Source: Bog-473 sp963751335 (lineage in GTDB: Bacteria > Actinomycetota > Acidimicrobiia > Acidimicrobiales > RAAP-2). Taken from it: a stretch of DNA of 64,000 nt. Under the pieces are notes generated by a model that worked only from the letters and a program-made list of their open reading frames with translations, ran no database searches and was not told the origin of the DNA. Location: the NCBI GenBank assembly GCA_963751335.1, contig CAVVUB010000004.1, forward strand, positions 551,631-615,630, read 5' to 3'. Below, piece after piece: positions 25,568 through 35,570 of the stretch. Within the stretch, counting starts at the first letter, position 1; each line of letters starts with the position of its first letter. A program made the position numbers and the translations under genes.

Positions 25568-27610
25568 GTGACCGACAGAGAAACCCGAGCTGACGCCGAG
25601 AGTCCCTATAACTCCGCGAGCAGCCTCATGGCTATCGACCGCTTGAACGAGCTCGTCCTGTCGCCCAACGGCACTCGACTCATTGCGTCCGTCTCGCAGC
25701 TCGACGAGGACGGCGCCGAGTACGTGTCGTCGCTCTCGGAGCTCGACTGCGCCGGAGTGGCTGCCGCTCGGCGGTTGACCCGCTCCAAGAAAGGCGAAAC
25801 AGGCCCGGCCTTCCTGCCGGACGGATCGCTCCTCTTCCGCTCAGGACGCGAGAAGCCGCCCGGATCGAGTACGTCGGGCAACGATGACAAGGACCCGACG
25901 GCGCTGTGGATCCTGGACGCCCAGGGTGGCGAGGCCCGCCTCGTCGTCGGACTGCCTGGAGCCATACATGCCGTAGCCACGAGCCGAGGTTCCTCCGCGC
26001 TGGTGGTGGCCGCCGAGAGCGCACCCGGGGCGGTGTCGGCCGAGGAGAACCAGGCCTGGTGGAAGGACCGACGTACACGCAAGGTGAGCGCCGTGCTCTA
26101 CGAAAACGCGATGGTTCGACACTGGGACCACCACATCGGGCCTCAGGAGATCCATCTCTACGCCGGAGAGATCGGAAGCGACGACTCGGAGAAGCCGATC
26201 GAGCTCACAGACCTTACCCCCGATGCCGGCCAGGCCCTCTATGACTCCCATGCGGAGCTCTCCCCTGACGGCTCTTTCGTCGTGGTGGATTGGAAGGTGC
26301 CGCTCCAACAGGGACGAATGCGCTCAGATGTCGTCATGATCGACTTGGCGGACGGCCAGCGCCGTACCCTGGCGAGCTCTGACGACGGCTCTTTCCACTA
26401 TGAAGTCCCGATGTTGTCGCCTGACGGGCGCTGGGTGGTGTCGCTACGGACGTCACGGCCGACCTACACCGAGCCATGGCGGCGTGACCTGTGGCTGGTC
26501 GATGTCACCAGCGGCGAGGGTCAGGCGCTGAGCGTGGGCAACGGGGCGATGGAGCATGCTGTCGTCTTCACCGGGGACAGTTCGGCTCTCATCGTGAGCA
26601 CGGACTGCGGCGGCCGGGCGCCGCTGTTCCGGGTCGACATCGATAGCGGCCGGTCCGCTCGCATGACAGACGAAGGAGCGTGGTCGTCGCCTCAACCCGC
26701 TCCGGAGGGTGACACGATCTTCGCCCTGCGTTCCACGCTCGACGAGCCACCTCGGGCAGTGCGCATCGATACGGCGACCGCCCAGGTCAACGGGACGGTG
26801 TCTCTCCTGCCGGCGCCGGGCGCAGCGCCTCCACCCCCCGGCCGCGTCGAAGAACTGACGGCTTGCGCTGGCGACGGCGCCATCGTCCGGTCCTGGCTGG
26901 CAGTCCCTGAGGGCGCCAGCGCCCAGAATCCTGCCCCCCTCGTGCTCTGGGTACATGGTGGTCCGGTCAGCTCGTGGAACGCCTGGCATTGGCGCTGGAA
27001 CCCATGGCTATTGGTGGCGCAGGGCTGGGCGGTTCTCATGCCCGACCCGGCACTCTCGTCGGGCTACGGCCAAGACATGCTCGAGAGAGGCTGGGGCCAA
27101 TGGGGCGGCACGCCCTACGACGACCTCATGGCGTGCACCGATGGAGCACTCGAGCGGCCGGATCTCGATTCGAGCCGCACCGCCGCCATGGGCGGCTCGT
27201 ATGGCGGCTACATGGCCAACTGGATCGCCGGTCAGACCGACCGCTTCCGAGCCATCGTCAGCCATGCCAGCGTCTGGTCCTTGGAACAATTCGGAGCCAC
27301 GACTGACTACCCGGCGGACTGGGCGGAGGAATGGGGGTACCCCGATACGAACCCCGAGCTGTACGAGAAATGGTCACCTGACCGCTACGTCGATCAGATC
27401 CGCACGCCAATGTTGCTCACCCACGGCGAACACGACTACCGATGCCCGGTCAGCGAATCGCTGCGGCTGTGGAACGATCTCGTTCGCCGCAATGTGCCGT
27501 CGCGGTTCTTGTGGTTTGGGGCGGAGAACCATTGGATCCTGCAACCCGGCGACGCCGCCGTCTGGTACGAGACTGTGTTGGCATTCCTCGACGAGCACGT
27601 GAACGCGTAG
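25568..27610 (+). CDS. S9-family serine peptidase (prolyl oligopeptidase/acylaminoacyl peptidase-like)
   Basis: The 680-residue protein starts at GTG 25568, preceded by GGAGG; the same frame reaches 25490. The N-terminal two thirds form a beta-propeller-like region with repeats such as SPNGTRLIAS, SPDGSFVVVDW and SPDGRWVVSLR. The C-terminal alpha/beta-hydrolase domain has the nucleophile elbow GGSYGGYMANW (Ser near residue 541), a catalytic Asp in GEHDYRCPV and His in ENHWI. Such enzymes cut short peptides or remove N-acylated residues. No signal peptide is visible, so it is probably cytoplasmic. It is the only intact non-mobile gene of this size within the IS-rich island. Confidence 0.87.
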   Translation: MTDRETRADAESPYNSASSLMAIDRLNELVLSPNGTRLIASVSQLDEDGAEYVSSLSELDCAGVAAARRLTRSKKGETGPAFLPDGSLLFRSGREKPPGSSTSGNDDKDPTALWILDAQGGEARLVVGLPGAIHAVATSRGSSALVVAAESAPGAVSAEENQAWWKDRRTRKVSAVLYENAMVRHWDHHIGPQEIHLYAGEIGSDDSEKPIELTDLTPDAGQALYDSHAELSPDGSFVVVDWKVPLQQGRMRSDVVMIDLADGQRRTLASSDDGSFHYEVPMLSPDGRWVVSLRTSRPTYTEPWRRDLWLVDVTSGEGQALSVGNGAMEHAVVFTGDSSALIVSTDCGGRAPLFRVDIDSGRSARMTDEGAWSSPQPAPEGDTIFALRSTLDEPPRAVRIDTATAQVNGTVSLLPAPGAAPPPPGRVEELTACAGDGAIVRSWLAVPEGASAQNPAPLVLWVHGGPVSSWNAWHWRWNPWLLVAQGWAVLMPDPALSSGYGQDMLERGWGQWGGTPYDDLMACTDGALERPDLDSSRTAAMGGSYGGYMANWIAGQTDRFRAIVSHASVWSLEQFGATTDYPADWAEEWGYPDTNPELYEKWSPDRYVDQIRTPMLLTHGEHDYRCPVSESLRLWNDLVRRNVPSRFLWFGAENHWILQPGDAAVWYETVLAFLDEHVNA

Positions 27611-27807
27611 ATTGTACGAAGCTTGATTGGCCCGTTCAACCCAATTGGACGGAGCGAATGGAGCAACAACCCGAAGGTCAGTGAAGAAGATTGGTTTCTC
27701 GGGACTTCGTGCTGGCGGGACTCATTTTGGGTGCGCAGAGCTGAAGCACTTGCAATAGGCGGGCCCGTGAGCAGCATGTTCGTCGGGTTTGTAACCCGAA
27801 GGGTGCG
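27611..27807. other. Intergenic region before the IS110 remnant
   Basis: About 200 bases between the peptidase and the IS110 fragment; no gene, hairpin or repeat I can support. Confidence 0.35.
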
Positions 27808-28008
27808 CTATCGGTTGGGACCCCGCCACTTAGCCTCGACGACCGCCAGAACGTGCTGGTCTCCAAGGTCACGAGCCACGGTGCGCACCAGGCTCTGCAG
27901 GCCGTCGCGGTCGGGCGGAGCGATCCGCTCCTCGACCGTCGAGCCCCCCTCGTCCAGCAGGCAGACATCGAGACGGCGTCTTGAAAGATCCAGTCCAGCG
28001 TGCAACAT
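27808..28008 (-). pseudogene. IS110-family transposase, N-terminal remnant
   Basis: The frame begins MLHAGLDLSRRRLDVCLLDE, the RuvC-like DEDD domain opening of IS110 transposases with the first catalytic Asp, and continues to VARDLGDQHVLAVVEAKW before it stops after about 66 residues. Normal IS110 transposases are about 400 residues and include a C-terminal Ser domain, absent here. Confidence 0.7.
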
Positions 28009-28227
28009 GGTGTCTGGGCCTCCTTCGTGTGGTTGCTTCCGGTGAGAAGCCACATTCCCATCCGGGGGAGGCCCCCCCTTTCATGGCATTCGATCGTATC
28101 GATTGGTCGTAGAACAGTTCAGGCTGGTGAGGGATGAGAGCGCCACCTTCGTAGGTCGTCCGGGTGGGATCGTTGAATCGCCCTGGGTTCCTTGGAGACT
28201 CCATACCTTGGAAAGGAAGATGGAGTC

Positions 28228-28572
28228 ATGCCAAAAGAGAGGATCCCGGGGAAGCCGTCCACACGGCGCTACACACCCGCTGAGAGAGAACAGGCTGTCC
28301 GTCTGGTCCGCCAGCTGCGCAAGGAGCTCGGGACCGAACAGGGGACGGTTGCCCGCGTGGCGAAGCAGCTCGGCTACGGCGTCGAGTCGGTGCGGGCCTG
28401 GGTCAATCAGGCCGATATCGACGGTGGGCTGAAGGACGGCACGAGCACCGAGGACGCCGGCCGGATCAAGGAGCTCGAGCAGGAGGTCAAAGAGCTGAGG
28501 CGGGCCAATGAGATCTTGCGCAAGGCCTCCGCGTATTTCGCCCAGGCGGAGCTCGACCGCCCACCGCGGTGA
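28228..28572 (+). CDS. IS3-family transposase OrfA (HTH protein)
   Basis: The 114-residue protein starts at ATG 28228 with GGAAGATGGAG upstream. It has a helix-turn-helix (YTPAEREQAVRLVRQLR, then QGTVARVAKQLGYGVESVRAW) and a C-terminal leucine-zipper-like coil (ELEQEVKELRRANEILRKAS). The stop overlaps the OrfB start, so OrfB can be made by coupling or frameshifting. Confidence 0.88.
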   Translation: MPKERIPGKPSTRRYTPAEREQAVRLVRQLRKELGTEQGTVARVAKQLGYGVESVRAWVNQADIDGGLKDGTSTEDAGRIKELEQEVKELRRANEILRKASAYFAQAELDRPPR

Positions 28573-29480
28573 TGGTGTCGTTCATCGACGAACACCGCGA
28601 CACCCTCGGGGTCGAGCCCATCTGCAAGGCATTGCAGGTGGCCCCGAGCACCTACTACGCGGCCAAGAAGCGCCAGCCCTCGGCCCGGGCGATCCGAGAC
28701 GCCATGTTGAAGAACATCCTCTTCGTGCTCTGGAGCACCAACCGCAAGGTCTACGGGGCCCACAAGCTCTGGAAGGCAGCCCGCCGTGCGGGCCACGACA
28801 TCGGCCGGGACCAGGTGGCCCGTCTCATGCGTGAGCTGGGGATTCGCGGGGTGAGCAAGTGCCGCAAGAAGGTATTCACCACCAGGTCTGACTCCGACGC
28901 CGGCCGGCCGCCAGACCTGGTCAAGCGCGACTTCAGCGCGGCGCATCCCAACGGCTTGTGGGTCACCGACCTCACCTATGTGCCGACGAGGACGGGGATG
29001 GCCTACGTCTGTTTCATCACCGATGCCTTCTCCCGCATGATCGTGGGCTGGCGGGTGGCGACCCACATGCGCACCGACATGGTGCTCGACGCGCTCGAGA
29101 TGGCCCGCCACTCGCGCCGAGCCGGTCGCCTGGTCGGTCTCGTGACCCATTCGGACGCGGGATCGCAATTCACCTCGGTGCGTTTCACCGAGCGCCTCGA
29201 CGAGATCGGAGCGACACCGAGCATCGGCACGGTCGCCGATTCGTTCGACAACGCGCTGGCCGAGGCGATCAACGGCCTCTATAAGACCGAGTGCGTCTAC
29301 GGGCCCGACACCAACGGCTGGGGGGACGTCAGCCACCTCGAGCTGGCCACGCTCTCGTGGGTGCACTGGTTCAACGAAGAGCGCCTCCACGGCTACTGCG
29401 GCGACGTCCCACCGGCGGAGTTCGAAGCAGCGTTCTACGCTGGCCACCAACCTGCCCTACCGGGGCTTGGAAACCAATAG
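28569..29480 (+). CDS. IS3-family transposase OrfB (DDE integrase domain)
   Basis: The 303-residue protein begins at GTG 28569 (or ATG 28572) with the HTH_21-like region KVYGAHKLWKAARRAGHDIG. Its rve catalytic core has the DDE residues in WVTDLTYVPT (Asp), THSDAGSQFTS (Asp) and SFDNALAEAINGLYKTE (Glu). The end HGYCGDVPPAEFEAAFY is typical. The gene is full length and intact. Confidence 0.9.
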   Translation: MMVSFIDEHRDTLGVEPICKALQVAPSTYYAAKKRQPSARAIRDAMLKNILFVLWSTNRKVYGAHKLWKAARRAGHDIGRDQVARLMRELGIRGVSKCRKKVFTTRSDSDAGRPPDLVKRDFSAAHPNGLWVTDLTYVPTRTGMAYVCFITDAFSRMIVGWRVATHMRTDMVLDALEMARHSRRAGRLVGLVTHSDAGSQFTSVRFTERLDEIGATPSIGTVADSFDNALAEAINGLYKTECVYGPDTNGWGDVSHLELATLSWVHWFNEERLHGYCGDVPPAEFEAAFYAGHQPALPGLGNQ

Positions 29481-29629
29481 CGAGAGTCTCCATCAGACCC
29501 AGGGCGCGTTGATCCCAGGTGAACGTGGCGGCGCGGTGTTAAAGCAAACCGCTGCTCGAGCGATCGATGACGCATTGCGATGGGGATGCTTATTGGATCA
29601 CTGTTGCACCAATTCGATCGTATGCACCT

Positions 29630-30904
29630 TCAGTTCGCAGGCTTGTTGGCGAAGACCAGCGTCTTTGTCTTGGGGTCGTAGTGGACCATATACACGGGAC
29701 CAAGTGCGTACGGCCGGTTGGGCCCAAAGGAAATGGGAGCGTTCGTCCCCGGCAGTTGGACGTTCTTGAGTCCGTAGCCGGCTTTGACGAAGCTGCCAAC
29801 GGTCAAGTTCTTGCCGGCCGCCTCGGCGATGTCGGTGAAGAGCGCCATGTTGGTGCAGGCCAGCTCAATCCCCAAGAAGGTGTTCTCGGACTCAGGGAGG
29901 GTCGCGCTGTAGGCGTTGATGTGATTGGACGGGTAGTCCTTGCGGTCAAGGGCGACGCACTTTTGGGTCCCGGGACTGCTCCAGATGGCAGCGGGCGGCG
30001 TCAGTGGGCTCGAGGTCACGACGTTCTTGAGGTAGATCGGATTGTAATCAGCACCAATGTCGCCGCTGAAGTCACTTTCGTTGGTGGCAACCCAGGGCGG
30101 GTTGTAGGTACTCTGGGTGTCCGAGAGCCCTTGGGCCCAGGTGGCTGAGCCGTACCCGACGGCGACGACCTCGTTCACCCCGTCCGACTGGAACTTCTCG
30201 GCGATCGCCTGAACTTGCGAGTTGGATGCGGGAATGTCGCCTTCCGGCGCCGAATCGATCGCTGTGGTGACGACGTGGACGTGCAGCTTGGCCAGAATCG
30301 ACTGAACGAGCTGGGCTTCATGTTGATCGCTCGGGTTGCCGCCGAAGATGGCCACCTTCTTGTCCTTAAAGACGCCCTGCTTCTGGAAGACGGACAGCTC
30401 CAACGGGTCGTAGGCGTTGTCCGGGGGGGTCGCTGTGAAGTCCTGGGCCACGCCCGATCCACTACCCGAAGGGAGAACCGCCCCGACGACGGGCACGTTG
30501 TCCTGCAGGTAGCACGTGGCCATCAGCGGGGCGATAGCCACGAAGACGTGGTTGTCTTGAGTCAGCTCCGTGCACGCAGTGGCAGCAGGAGCCGTGCCGG
30601 TCGGGTCCACCGGCACAATGAAGGCGACGATCTTGCGCCCGTTGATCCCGCCGTGCGCGTTGATGTCTCGAATGACGGAGTTGAACGCGTCCGGCACGCT
30701 GCCCCAGTCGATGTTGACGCCGACCGCCTTGACCGCCGCCACGTCGACGTAGGGAATCCCGACGCGGATCGTCGTGGCCGTCACTCCCTGCGTAGTGCTC
30801 GATGCGGCAGATGCAGGACTGGCGCCCAGAACTCCGCATATGCTCATAGTGATCACCGCGGCGGCGACAGCCGCCTTGCCCTTCGCCATTCTGGTCACCC
30901 CCAC
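29630..30904 (-). CDS. Periplasmic-binding-protein-like (branched-chain amino acid type) solute-binding protein
   Basis: The 424-residue protein has an N-terminal export signal (KGKAAVAAAVITMSICGVLG, cleavage likely after SPASA) and a type-1 periplasmic binding fold: TTIRVGIPYVDVAAV, INAHGGINGRKIVAF, then FKDKKVAIFGGNPSDQHEAQ, and a domain ending with PYALGPVYMVHYD. These are features of the LivJ-like substrate-binding family. Possible starts are GTG 30904 and ATG 30889. No ABC permease or ATPase gene is adjacent, so its transporter is elsewhere or it acts otherwise. A broken paralogue lies at 35571-36851. Confidence 0.8.
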   Translation of the reverse strand: MGVTRMAKGKAAVAAAVITMSICGVLGASPASAASSTTQGVTATTIRVGIPYVDVAAVKAVGVNIDWGSVPDAFNSVIRDINAHGGINGRKIVAFIVPVDPTGTAPAATACTELTQDNHVFVAIAPLMATCYLQDNVPVVGAVLPSGSGSGVAQDFTATPPDNAYDPLELSVFQKQGVFKDKKVAIFGGNPSDQHEAQLVQSILAKLHVHVVTTAIDSAPEGDIPASNSQVQAIAEKFQSDGVNEVVAVGYGSATWAQGLSDTQSTYNPPWVATNESDFSGDIGADYNPIYLKNVVTSSPLTPPAAIWSSPGTQKCVALDRKDYPSNHINAYSATLPESENTFLGIELACTNMALFTDIAEAAGKNLTVGSFVKAGYGLKNVQLPGTNAPISFGPNRPYALGPVYMVHYDPKTKTLVFANKPAN

Positions 30905-31141
30905 GAGAGCCGGTGTCGCTTTCCCCCGTCGCTGAGTCGGGTGGCCTTACGAACCGGACTACTGACTGAAACTCTGACACACATGCTCTGATCTTGGTCG
31001 TCAGGGTCGGATCGGCTCCCCGGCGCCGGGTGGCAATTTGGTCGATCGCGGGCGGGCCCGGTGGACTCGGTGGTCGTCCGGGTGTAAGGAGAAGTGCGCG
31101 GGTGACGACCAGGCCCGCTTCCACGGTCAAGGAGGAATGCC

Positions 31142-32504
31142 ATGACGGTTGTCCCGGCCACGCTTATCCGCCCGCCCGCCGTGGAGCCGCCCGCGCGGTT
31201 CGTCCCGACCGGCGCGTTCCGGGGGACGCTGGACCAATTCGACTACGTCGAAGAGGAGTGGTTTGCCAGCGGCCAGGTAGATGGCCACCCCTACGCCACG
31301 GCGCTAACGGTGCGGCGGCCCCGGGACAGCTCCCGTTTCAGCGGGACGGTCATGGTGGAGCCGGTGCACGCGGCGAGCGCTGCGCCCGTGTGGATTTACA
31401 CGTCCACCTACCAGATGCGCGCCGGCCATGGATGGGCCGCCGTCTGCTCGCAAAAGACCGTCCTCGACGGTTTCGTGAAGCCCACCAACGCCGAGCGCTA
31501 CGCGTCCGCGGACATCTGGTCCGACGCACCACCCCTCGAAACGTCGGGCATCGAAGGGATGGAGGTGCCCCGTGACCCCGCCGGGTTCCAGGCCCGCATG
31601 GAGCGGATGCATCAGGTCAACGTCCTGTCGACGCCCATCCTGGCCCAGGTCGGCGCCGCGCTCGGCGAGCGACGGGGGACCCTTCTCCGGGCTCGCCGTG
31701 CGCGACCTCGTCCTGACCGGCCACTCCCAAACTGGAGCCGTGGTGACCGACTACATCCTCAACGGCCACAACGCCCAGCGCCACGGAAACGGAGCGCCCG
31801 TCTACGGCGGCTTCTTCCCGAGCGGAGCGCCCTCCGTCCGCTTTGAACGCGTCGACGTCCCGATCGTCCAGGTGCTGAGCGAAGGTGACATCGCCGACCC
31901 CAACCGGGCCGGCCGGGAGGGCCGCCCGTACCGCCGCGATGACAGCGACGACCCAGCCGACCGCTACCGGCTCTACGAGCTCGCCGGAGTCGGCCACATG
32001 GGCACCCGCTACCCGCCTTACAGCGAGAACGCGATGTGGCAGAACGACCCACTGGGCACAGCCGGGAGCGTCCCGGCGAGCGCGGCCATGAACAGTCTGC
32101 CGCACGATGAGCTCTTCTCGATGGGGTTGCATCACCTGGCCCAGTGGGTGTCCTTAGGCACGGTCCCGCCCCGGGCCGACCGCATTGAGGCGGGGCCGAA
32201 AGGGCTCTTCGTCAAAGACAAATGCGGCAATAGCCGGGGCGGTGTGCGCTGCGCGCAGATGGACGTCCCGCGGCTGCGCTACTACTCCAATCCCGGCGAA
32301 CGGGAAGACGGAACGCCAGCATTCGGCGTCGTGGGAATCGAAGAGCCGCTGCCGGCGAAGATGTTGGGTCGCCTCTACCGGGACCATTCCGACTACGTCG
32401 ACCGATTCAACCTCCGGTTGGACGAGCTCGTCGAGGATGGTTGGTTCCTTGCCGAGAATTCCGAAGAGATGCGTGCCGAGGCGAGGGCTGCTGCGGTGCC
32501 CTGA
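31142..32504 (+). pseudogene. Alpha/beta-hydrolase-domain protein, one frameshift
   Basis: The first frame (ATG 31142, AAGGAGG upstream) gives FRGTLDQFDYVEEEWFASGQ and YQMRAGHGWAAVCSQKTVLD. Near 31665-31675, in a CGGGGGA tract, coding moves to a second frame: GPFSGLAVRDLVLTGHSQTG with the nucleophile elbow GHSQTG, then LAGVGHMGTRYPPYSENAMW with a likely catalytic His, ending at 32504. Total length is about 450 residues, as for the actinobacterial alpha/beta hydrolase domain family (PF20091-like). It is divergent from the solute-binding gene and separated by about 240 bases. Confidence 0.72.
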
Positions 32505-32751
32505 GCCGTGGCCCTGCGCTCGAGGGCATTCAGCTGTTCGGCCTGAGGGCGCCTGGCGCAGTGGTCGTCGCTTCGACAAACAGGGACGCGAGGTCCGCCG
32601 GACGGCGCAGGAACGGTTGGTGGGACGCATCTCACACCGGGCCGCGCCCACACTCCTTGGTCAATCTGGCGACTCGACGCTGGAGCTGCAGAAATGAAAT
32701 CGAGACACAAGTTACAACCGCTCGTTACGCTCGCTTCGTGCGGCATCGACG

Positions 32752-33141
32752 ATGCAAAGAGTGCTTGCGCGTGTTTTGTCCATCGAGTCGACACCTTCGG
32801 TGTCCCTCATGCAGATCGCGAGAACGTTGCAAGTGTGGCCGGGTCAAACAGTTGAAATCTGGACGTGCATTGACTGTCGGGACGACTCGGCAGAGGCGAA
32901 CCGAAATTCGAAGGGTTGCCGAACTCGGCACAAAGCTGGCTATCTCATGGTGCGCGCACCTGGTCATCCTCGAGCCACAAGTGGGCCGTATGTGTTCGAG
33001 CACATACTCGTGGCAGAGGACCTGCTTGGCAGGTATTTGCTCGACGGTGAAACAGTCCACCATCGAAACGGCTGCGGGACGACAATCGTCCCGAGAACCT
33101 CGAGCTCTGGACGAACCCGCAACCATCCGGCATCCGGGTGA
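32752..33141 (+). pseudogene. HNH endonuclease (HNH_3-like), frameshifted copy A
   Basis: This frame carries RTRHKAGYLMVRAPGHPRAT, GPYVFEHILVAEDLLGRYLL and the HNH core GETVHHRNG, then loses frame (a one-base deletion) where copy C continues VRDDNRPENLELW. The upstream zinc-ribbon part (CRRCKECLRVF...CPSCRSRERCKCGR) is in a different frame. HNH_3 proteins are nicking or double-strand endonucleases common in phages and introns. Confidence 0.65.
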
Positions 33142-33195
33142 GCGATGCCGTCGAGTGGGCGCGCAGCATCCTGGAGCGTTACGAGGGACCAGGCG

Positions 33196-33241
33196 CACCT
33201 CCAACGATGCTCACGGTTTCCCATGAGCATCCTTGGAGGTG
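33196..33241. repeat. Hairpin at the end of HNH element copy A
   Basis: The arms CACCTCCAA-CG-ATGCTCA and TGAGCAT-CC-TTGGAGGTG pair over 16 of 18 positions around a 10-base loop. The distal arm is also the acceptor-stem part of the tRNA/tmRNA-like 22-mer at 33234-33255. Confidence 0.75.
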
Positions 33242-33390
33242 GCGGGAATCGAACCGGCCGAGGCGCAGATCCGAAAGGCCTCGTCAGCGCTGTTTATGTG
33301 CCTGACCAGGTAAAACACACTATCCGCGACTTGCCCCAAGTGACCACAATTTGGTGTCTTTTTGGTGTTCGTGTGTCCTTTTCGTGTCGC

Positions 33391-33934
33391 GCCGGGGTTC
33401 TTCGGAGGATCGCAGACGACGAGCGATTCATCAGCCATTGGTAGGCGGATCCAATGTCCCACGACGAAGTCAGTCACGATCACGGCAAGCACCACCTCCT
33501 GTACCCCCAGATCCACCAGTGCTGTCGCTCGGGACCGTGCACGGGTAAACATCGTCCGTGGGGCGGCACCGCCTTTTAGCACGCCGGCGACCCAGCGTCG
33601 GCCGACCGCGAGGAAATACGTCGTCAAGATCACCGAGACGCTCAGCGGGATCCTGGCCAGCACCGCACCGACCTCCAGCCGCCGTCGGTGGCCAGTTGGC
33701 CACCTGCCGAACCAACGCTCATCCCGATGGTTCCAAGCGACCCGCTCTCGGAGCCCTAAGCGAGGCTGTCCGGCGCTGGGGGATGGCCCCAATCACTGAG
33801 GGGAGGCAACTGGTAAATGAGGTGCTTTCAGCGTCGTCGTGGACAATTGGACAAACCTCTGCCATAGGCCAGACGATTGCGCTATTCGCGCAGAGAGCTA
33901 GCTCACTAGGAGCTCGATCCCTTGGAGGTAATCG
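33391..33934. other. Intergenic region, possible gene remnant on the minus strand
   Basis: About 540 bases before the sulfatase. A minus-strand frame around 33395-33700 reads ARIPLSVSVILTTYFLAV and VVLAVIVTDFVVGHWIRLP, which has a protein-like composition, but I cannot assign a family and it reads into HNH element sequence. Nothing else is supported. Confidence 0.3.
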
Positions 33935-35410
33935 GTGCGCATTGTCTATTTTGATATCGACACACTGCGACCGGACCACCTCGGGTGTTACGGCTACCAC
34001 CGGAATACCAGTCCACACATCGACGCCTTGGCCGAACGTGGCGTCCGCTTCACCGATGTCTACGCCTCAGATGTTCCTTGTCTTCCGAGCCGCACCGCCC
34101 TGATCACTGGCATGTTTGGCATTCGCAATGGTGTGGCTAACCACGGTGGAGTGGCGGCGGATCTGCGAGCGTGGGGTCCTGACCGGCAGTTGTTTTCACC
34201 ATTGGGTGTCCAGTCCTTTGCGGCGGCTCTGATGGGAGCCGGCTACCACACCGCCTCGTTTTCGAGCTTCCCTCTCCGCCACAGCGCCTCGTGGTGGACG
34301 GCGGGTTTCCTCGAGTCGATGAATCTGGTTCGCGGATTCGGCACCGAACGCTCCGACCAGATGCTCCCCGGAGTACTTGATTGGTTACAGCGCCGAGGGA
34401 ACTCTGACTCTTGGTTTCTCCACGTGCATCTCTGGGACCCGCATACCCAGTACAACGTGCCCGACGACTACGGCAATCCTTTTGCGGGCGACCCTGTGCC
34501 GGAGTGGCACACCGAGGATGTGCGCCGGCGGAACTGGGATCTCCCCGGACCGCACTCGGCCCAAGAGCCGTGGGGCTTTAAGCCGGACGAATGGGGACCA
34601 CCGCCACCACGCCAGCCTTGGAACCTTCGTCAGAGGTCGAGGTCAAGCAGATCTTCGACGGCTACGACGTGGGCGATGCGCTATGCGGATGATGCGGTCG
34701 GGACCGTGTGTTCTGCTCTCGACGATCTCGGGTGTACTTGATGACACCGCCATCTGGGTCGCGAGCGACCATGGTGAGGCGTTCGGCGAGCTCGGGGTCT
34801 ATGCCGACCACCAGGCGGCAGATGAGGTCACTGCCCATATTCCTGCTGTCATCGTCTGGCCGGGGATCCGTCAAAACGCACGATTGGGGGGCTCCACTAC
34901 CACCTCGATGTGGCGGCGACTGTCGCGGACCTTGCCGGCGTACCCAGGTTGCCGAGCCATTGGGATGGGCTCTCCGTGCGCAGGGAACTCGAAGCAGGGA
35001 GTGAGGTCTGGGGGGCGAGAGCACCTCGTCCTCAGTCAAGGAGCATGGACGTGTCAGCGTGGGGTCCGCTTCAAAGACCATCTCTATCTGCGGACGCTGC
35101 ACGATGGCTTTCATGCTGCGTGGCCCGACGAAATGCTATTTGACGTCGTCACCGATCCCCATGAGCAGAATGACCTCGCCACCGCTGGCACGTCCATTTT
35201 GGCCCAGGGGAGGACGATCCTCTCCAAGTGGACGTCGAGCCAACTCGATCGGGCGCTGCATCCCCAGCGTGATCCCCTGGAGATCGTCATCGAAGAAGGA
35301 GGCCCCTACCACGTGCGGGGTCATTTGCCCGAGTACCTGCGTCGGCTTGAAGACACCGGGAGAGTGCAATGGGTCGAACCGCTGCTGGCCCGGCACGGTC
35401 GCCATAATTG
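33935..35410 (+). pseudogene. Sulfatase (alkaline-phosphatase superfamily), multiply frameshifted
   Basis: Start GTG 33935 has TTGGAGG upstream. The first frame gives FDIDTLRPDHLGCYGYHRNT (metal Asp) and DVPCLPSRTALITG, where C-L-P-S-R is the formylglycine sulfatase signature (C-x-P-x-R). It continues to LHVHLWDPHTQYN. Frame breaks are needed near 34620, 34670, 34735, 34905 and 35000 to recover SEVEVKQIFDGYDVG, VLDDTAIWVASDHGEAFGEL (metal Asp/His), HLDVAATVADLAGVPRLPSH and DEMLFDVVTDPHEQNDLA. With at least four indels it is probably inactive. It would have hydrolysed a sulfate ester. Confidence 0.75.
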
Positions 35411-35570
35411 TGCCGCGGACTGCAAGGTGTTGATCGACGTTGCCTGCACGACCTGTCCATGTAGGGAAATTTTCGGCGGAACTGGCCTACTTCGGCAGAA
35501 TCAAATCGATCGTACACTTTTCTGCGTGGTGAATGCCCCTCGCCGGCGATCGGCTTGTAGGCGAACCTCG

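Larger units (their letters stand above)
28174..29511. mobile_element. IS3-family insertion sequence
   Basis: The roughly 1.34-kb element has imperfect inverted ends sharing CGCCCTGGGT and TGGAGACTC (left about 28174-28200, right about 29484-29511). It contains orfA and orfB with a GTGA overlap, as expected. A GATC on each side (28168-28171 and 29511-29514) may be the target duplication, but the exact ends are uncertain by a few bases. Confidence 0.75.
32709..33390 (+). mobile_element. HNH element copy A (decayed)
   Basis: This roughly 680-bp segment is conserved with copy C (57629-58320) from end to end: a zinc-ribbon plus HNH coding region, a hairpin, a tRNA/tmRNA 3-prime-end-like sequence and an AC-rich terminus ending GTGTCCTTTTCGTGTCGC. 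Copy A has frameshifts between the zinc ribbon and HNH part and again after HHRNG. It lies just after the alpha/beta hydrolase gene. The grouping into one element is my inference from the shared ends. Confidence 0.6.

Noticed and set aside
28407..29450. 347-codon minus-strand frame
   Set aside because: Antisense shadow of the IS3 OrfB.
33234..33255. Complete tRNA gene on the minus strand ending GGTTCGATTCCCGCC...ACCTCCA
   Set aside because: Only the T-arm and acceptor end match; no D-arm, anticodon stem-loop or 5-prime acceptor strand lies in the normal order upstream, and the T-stem has a mismatch in copies A and C.
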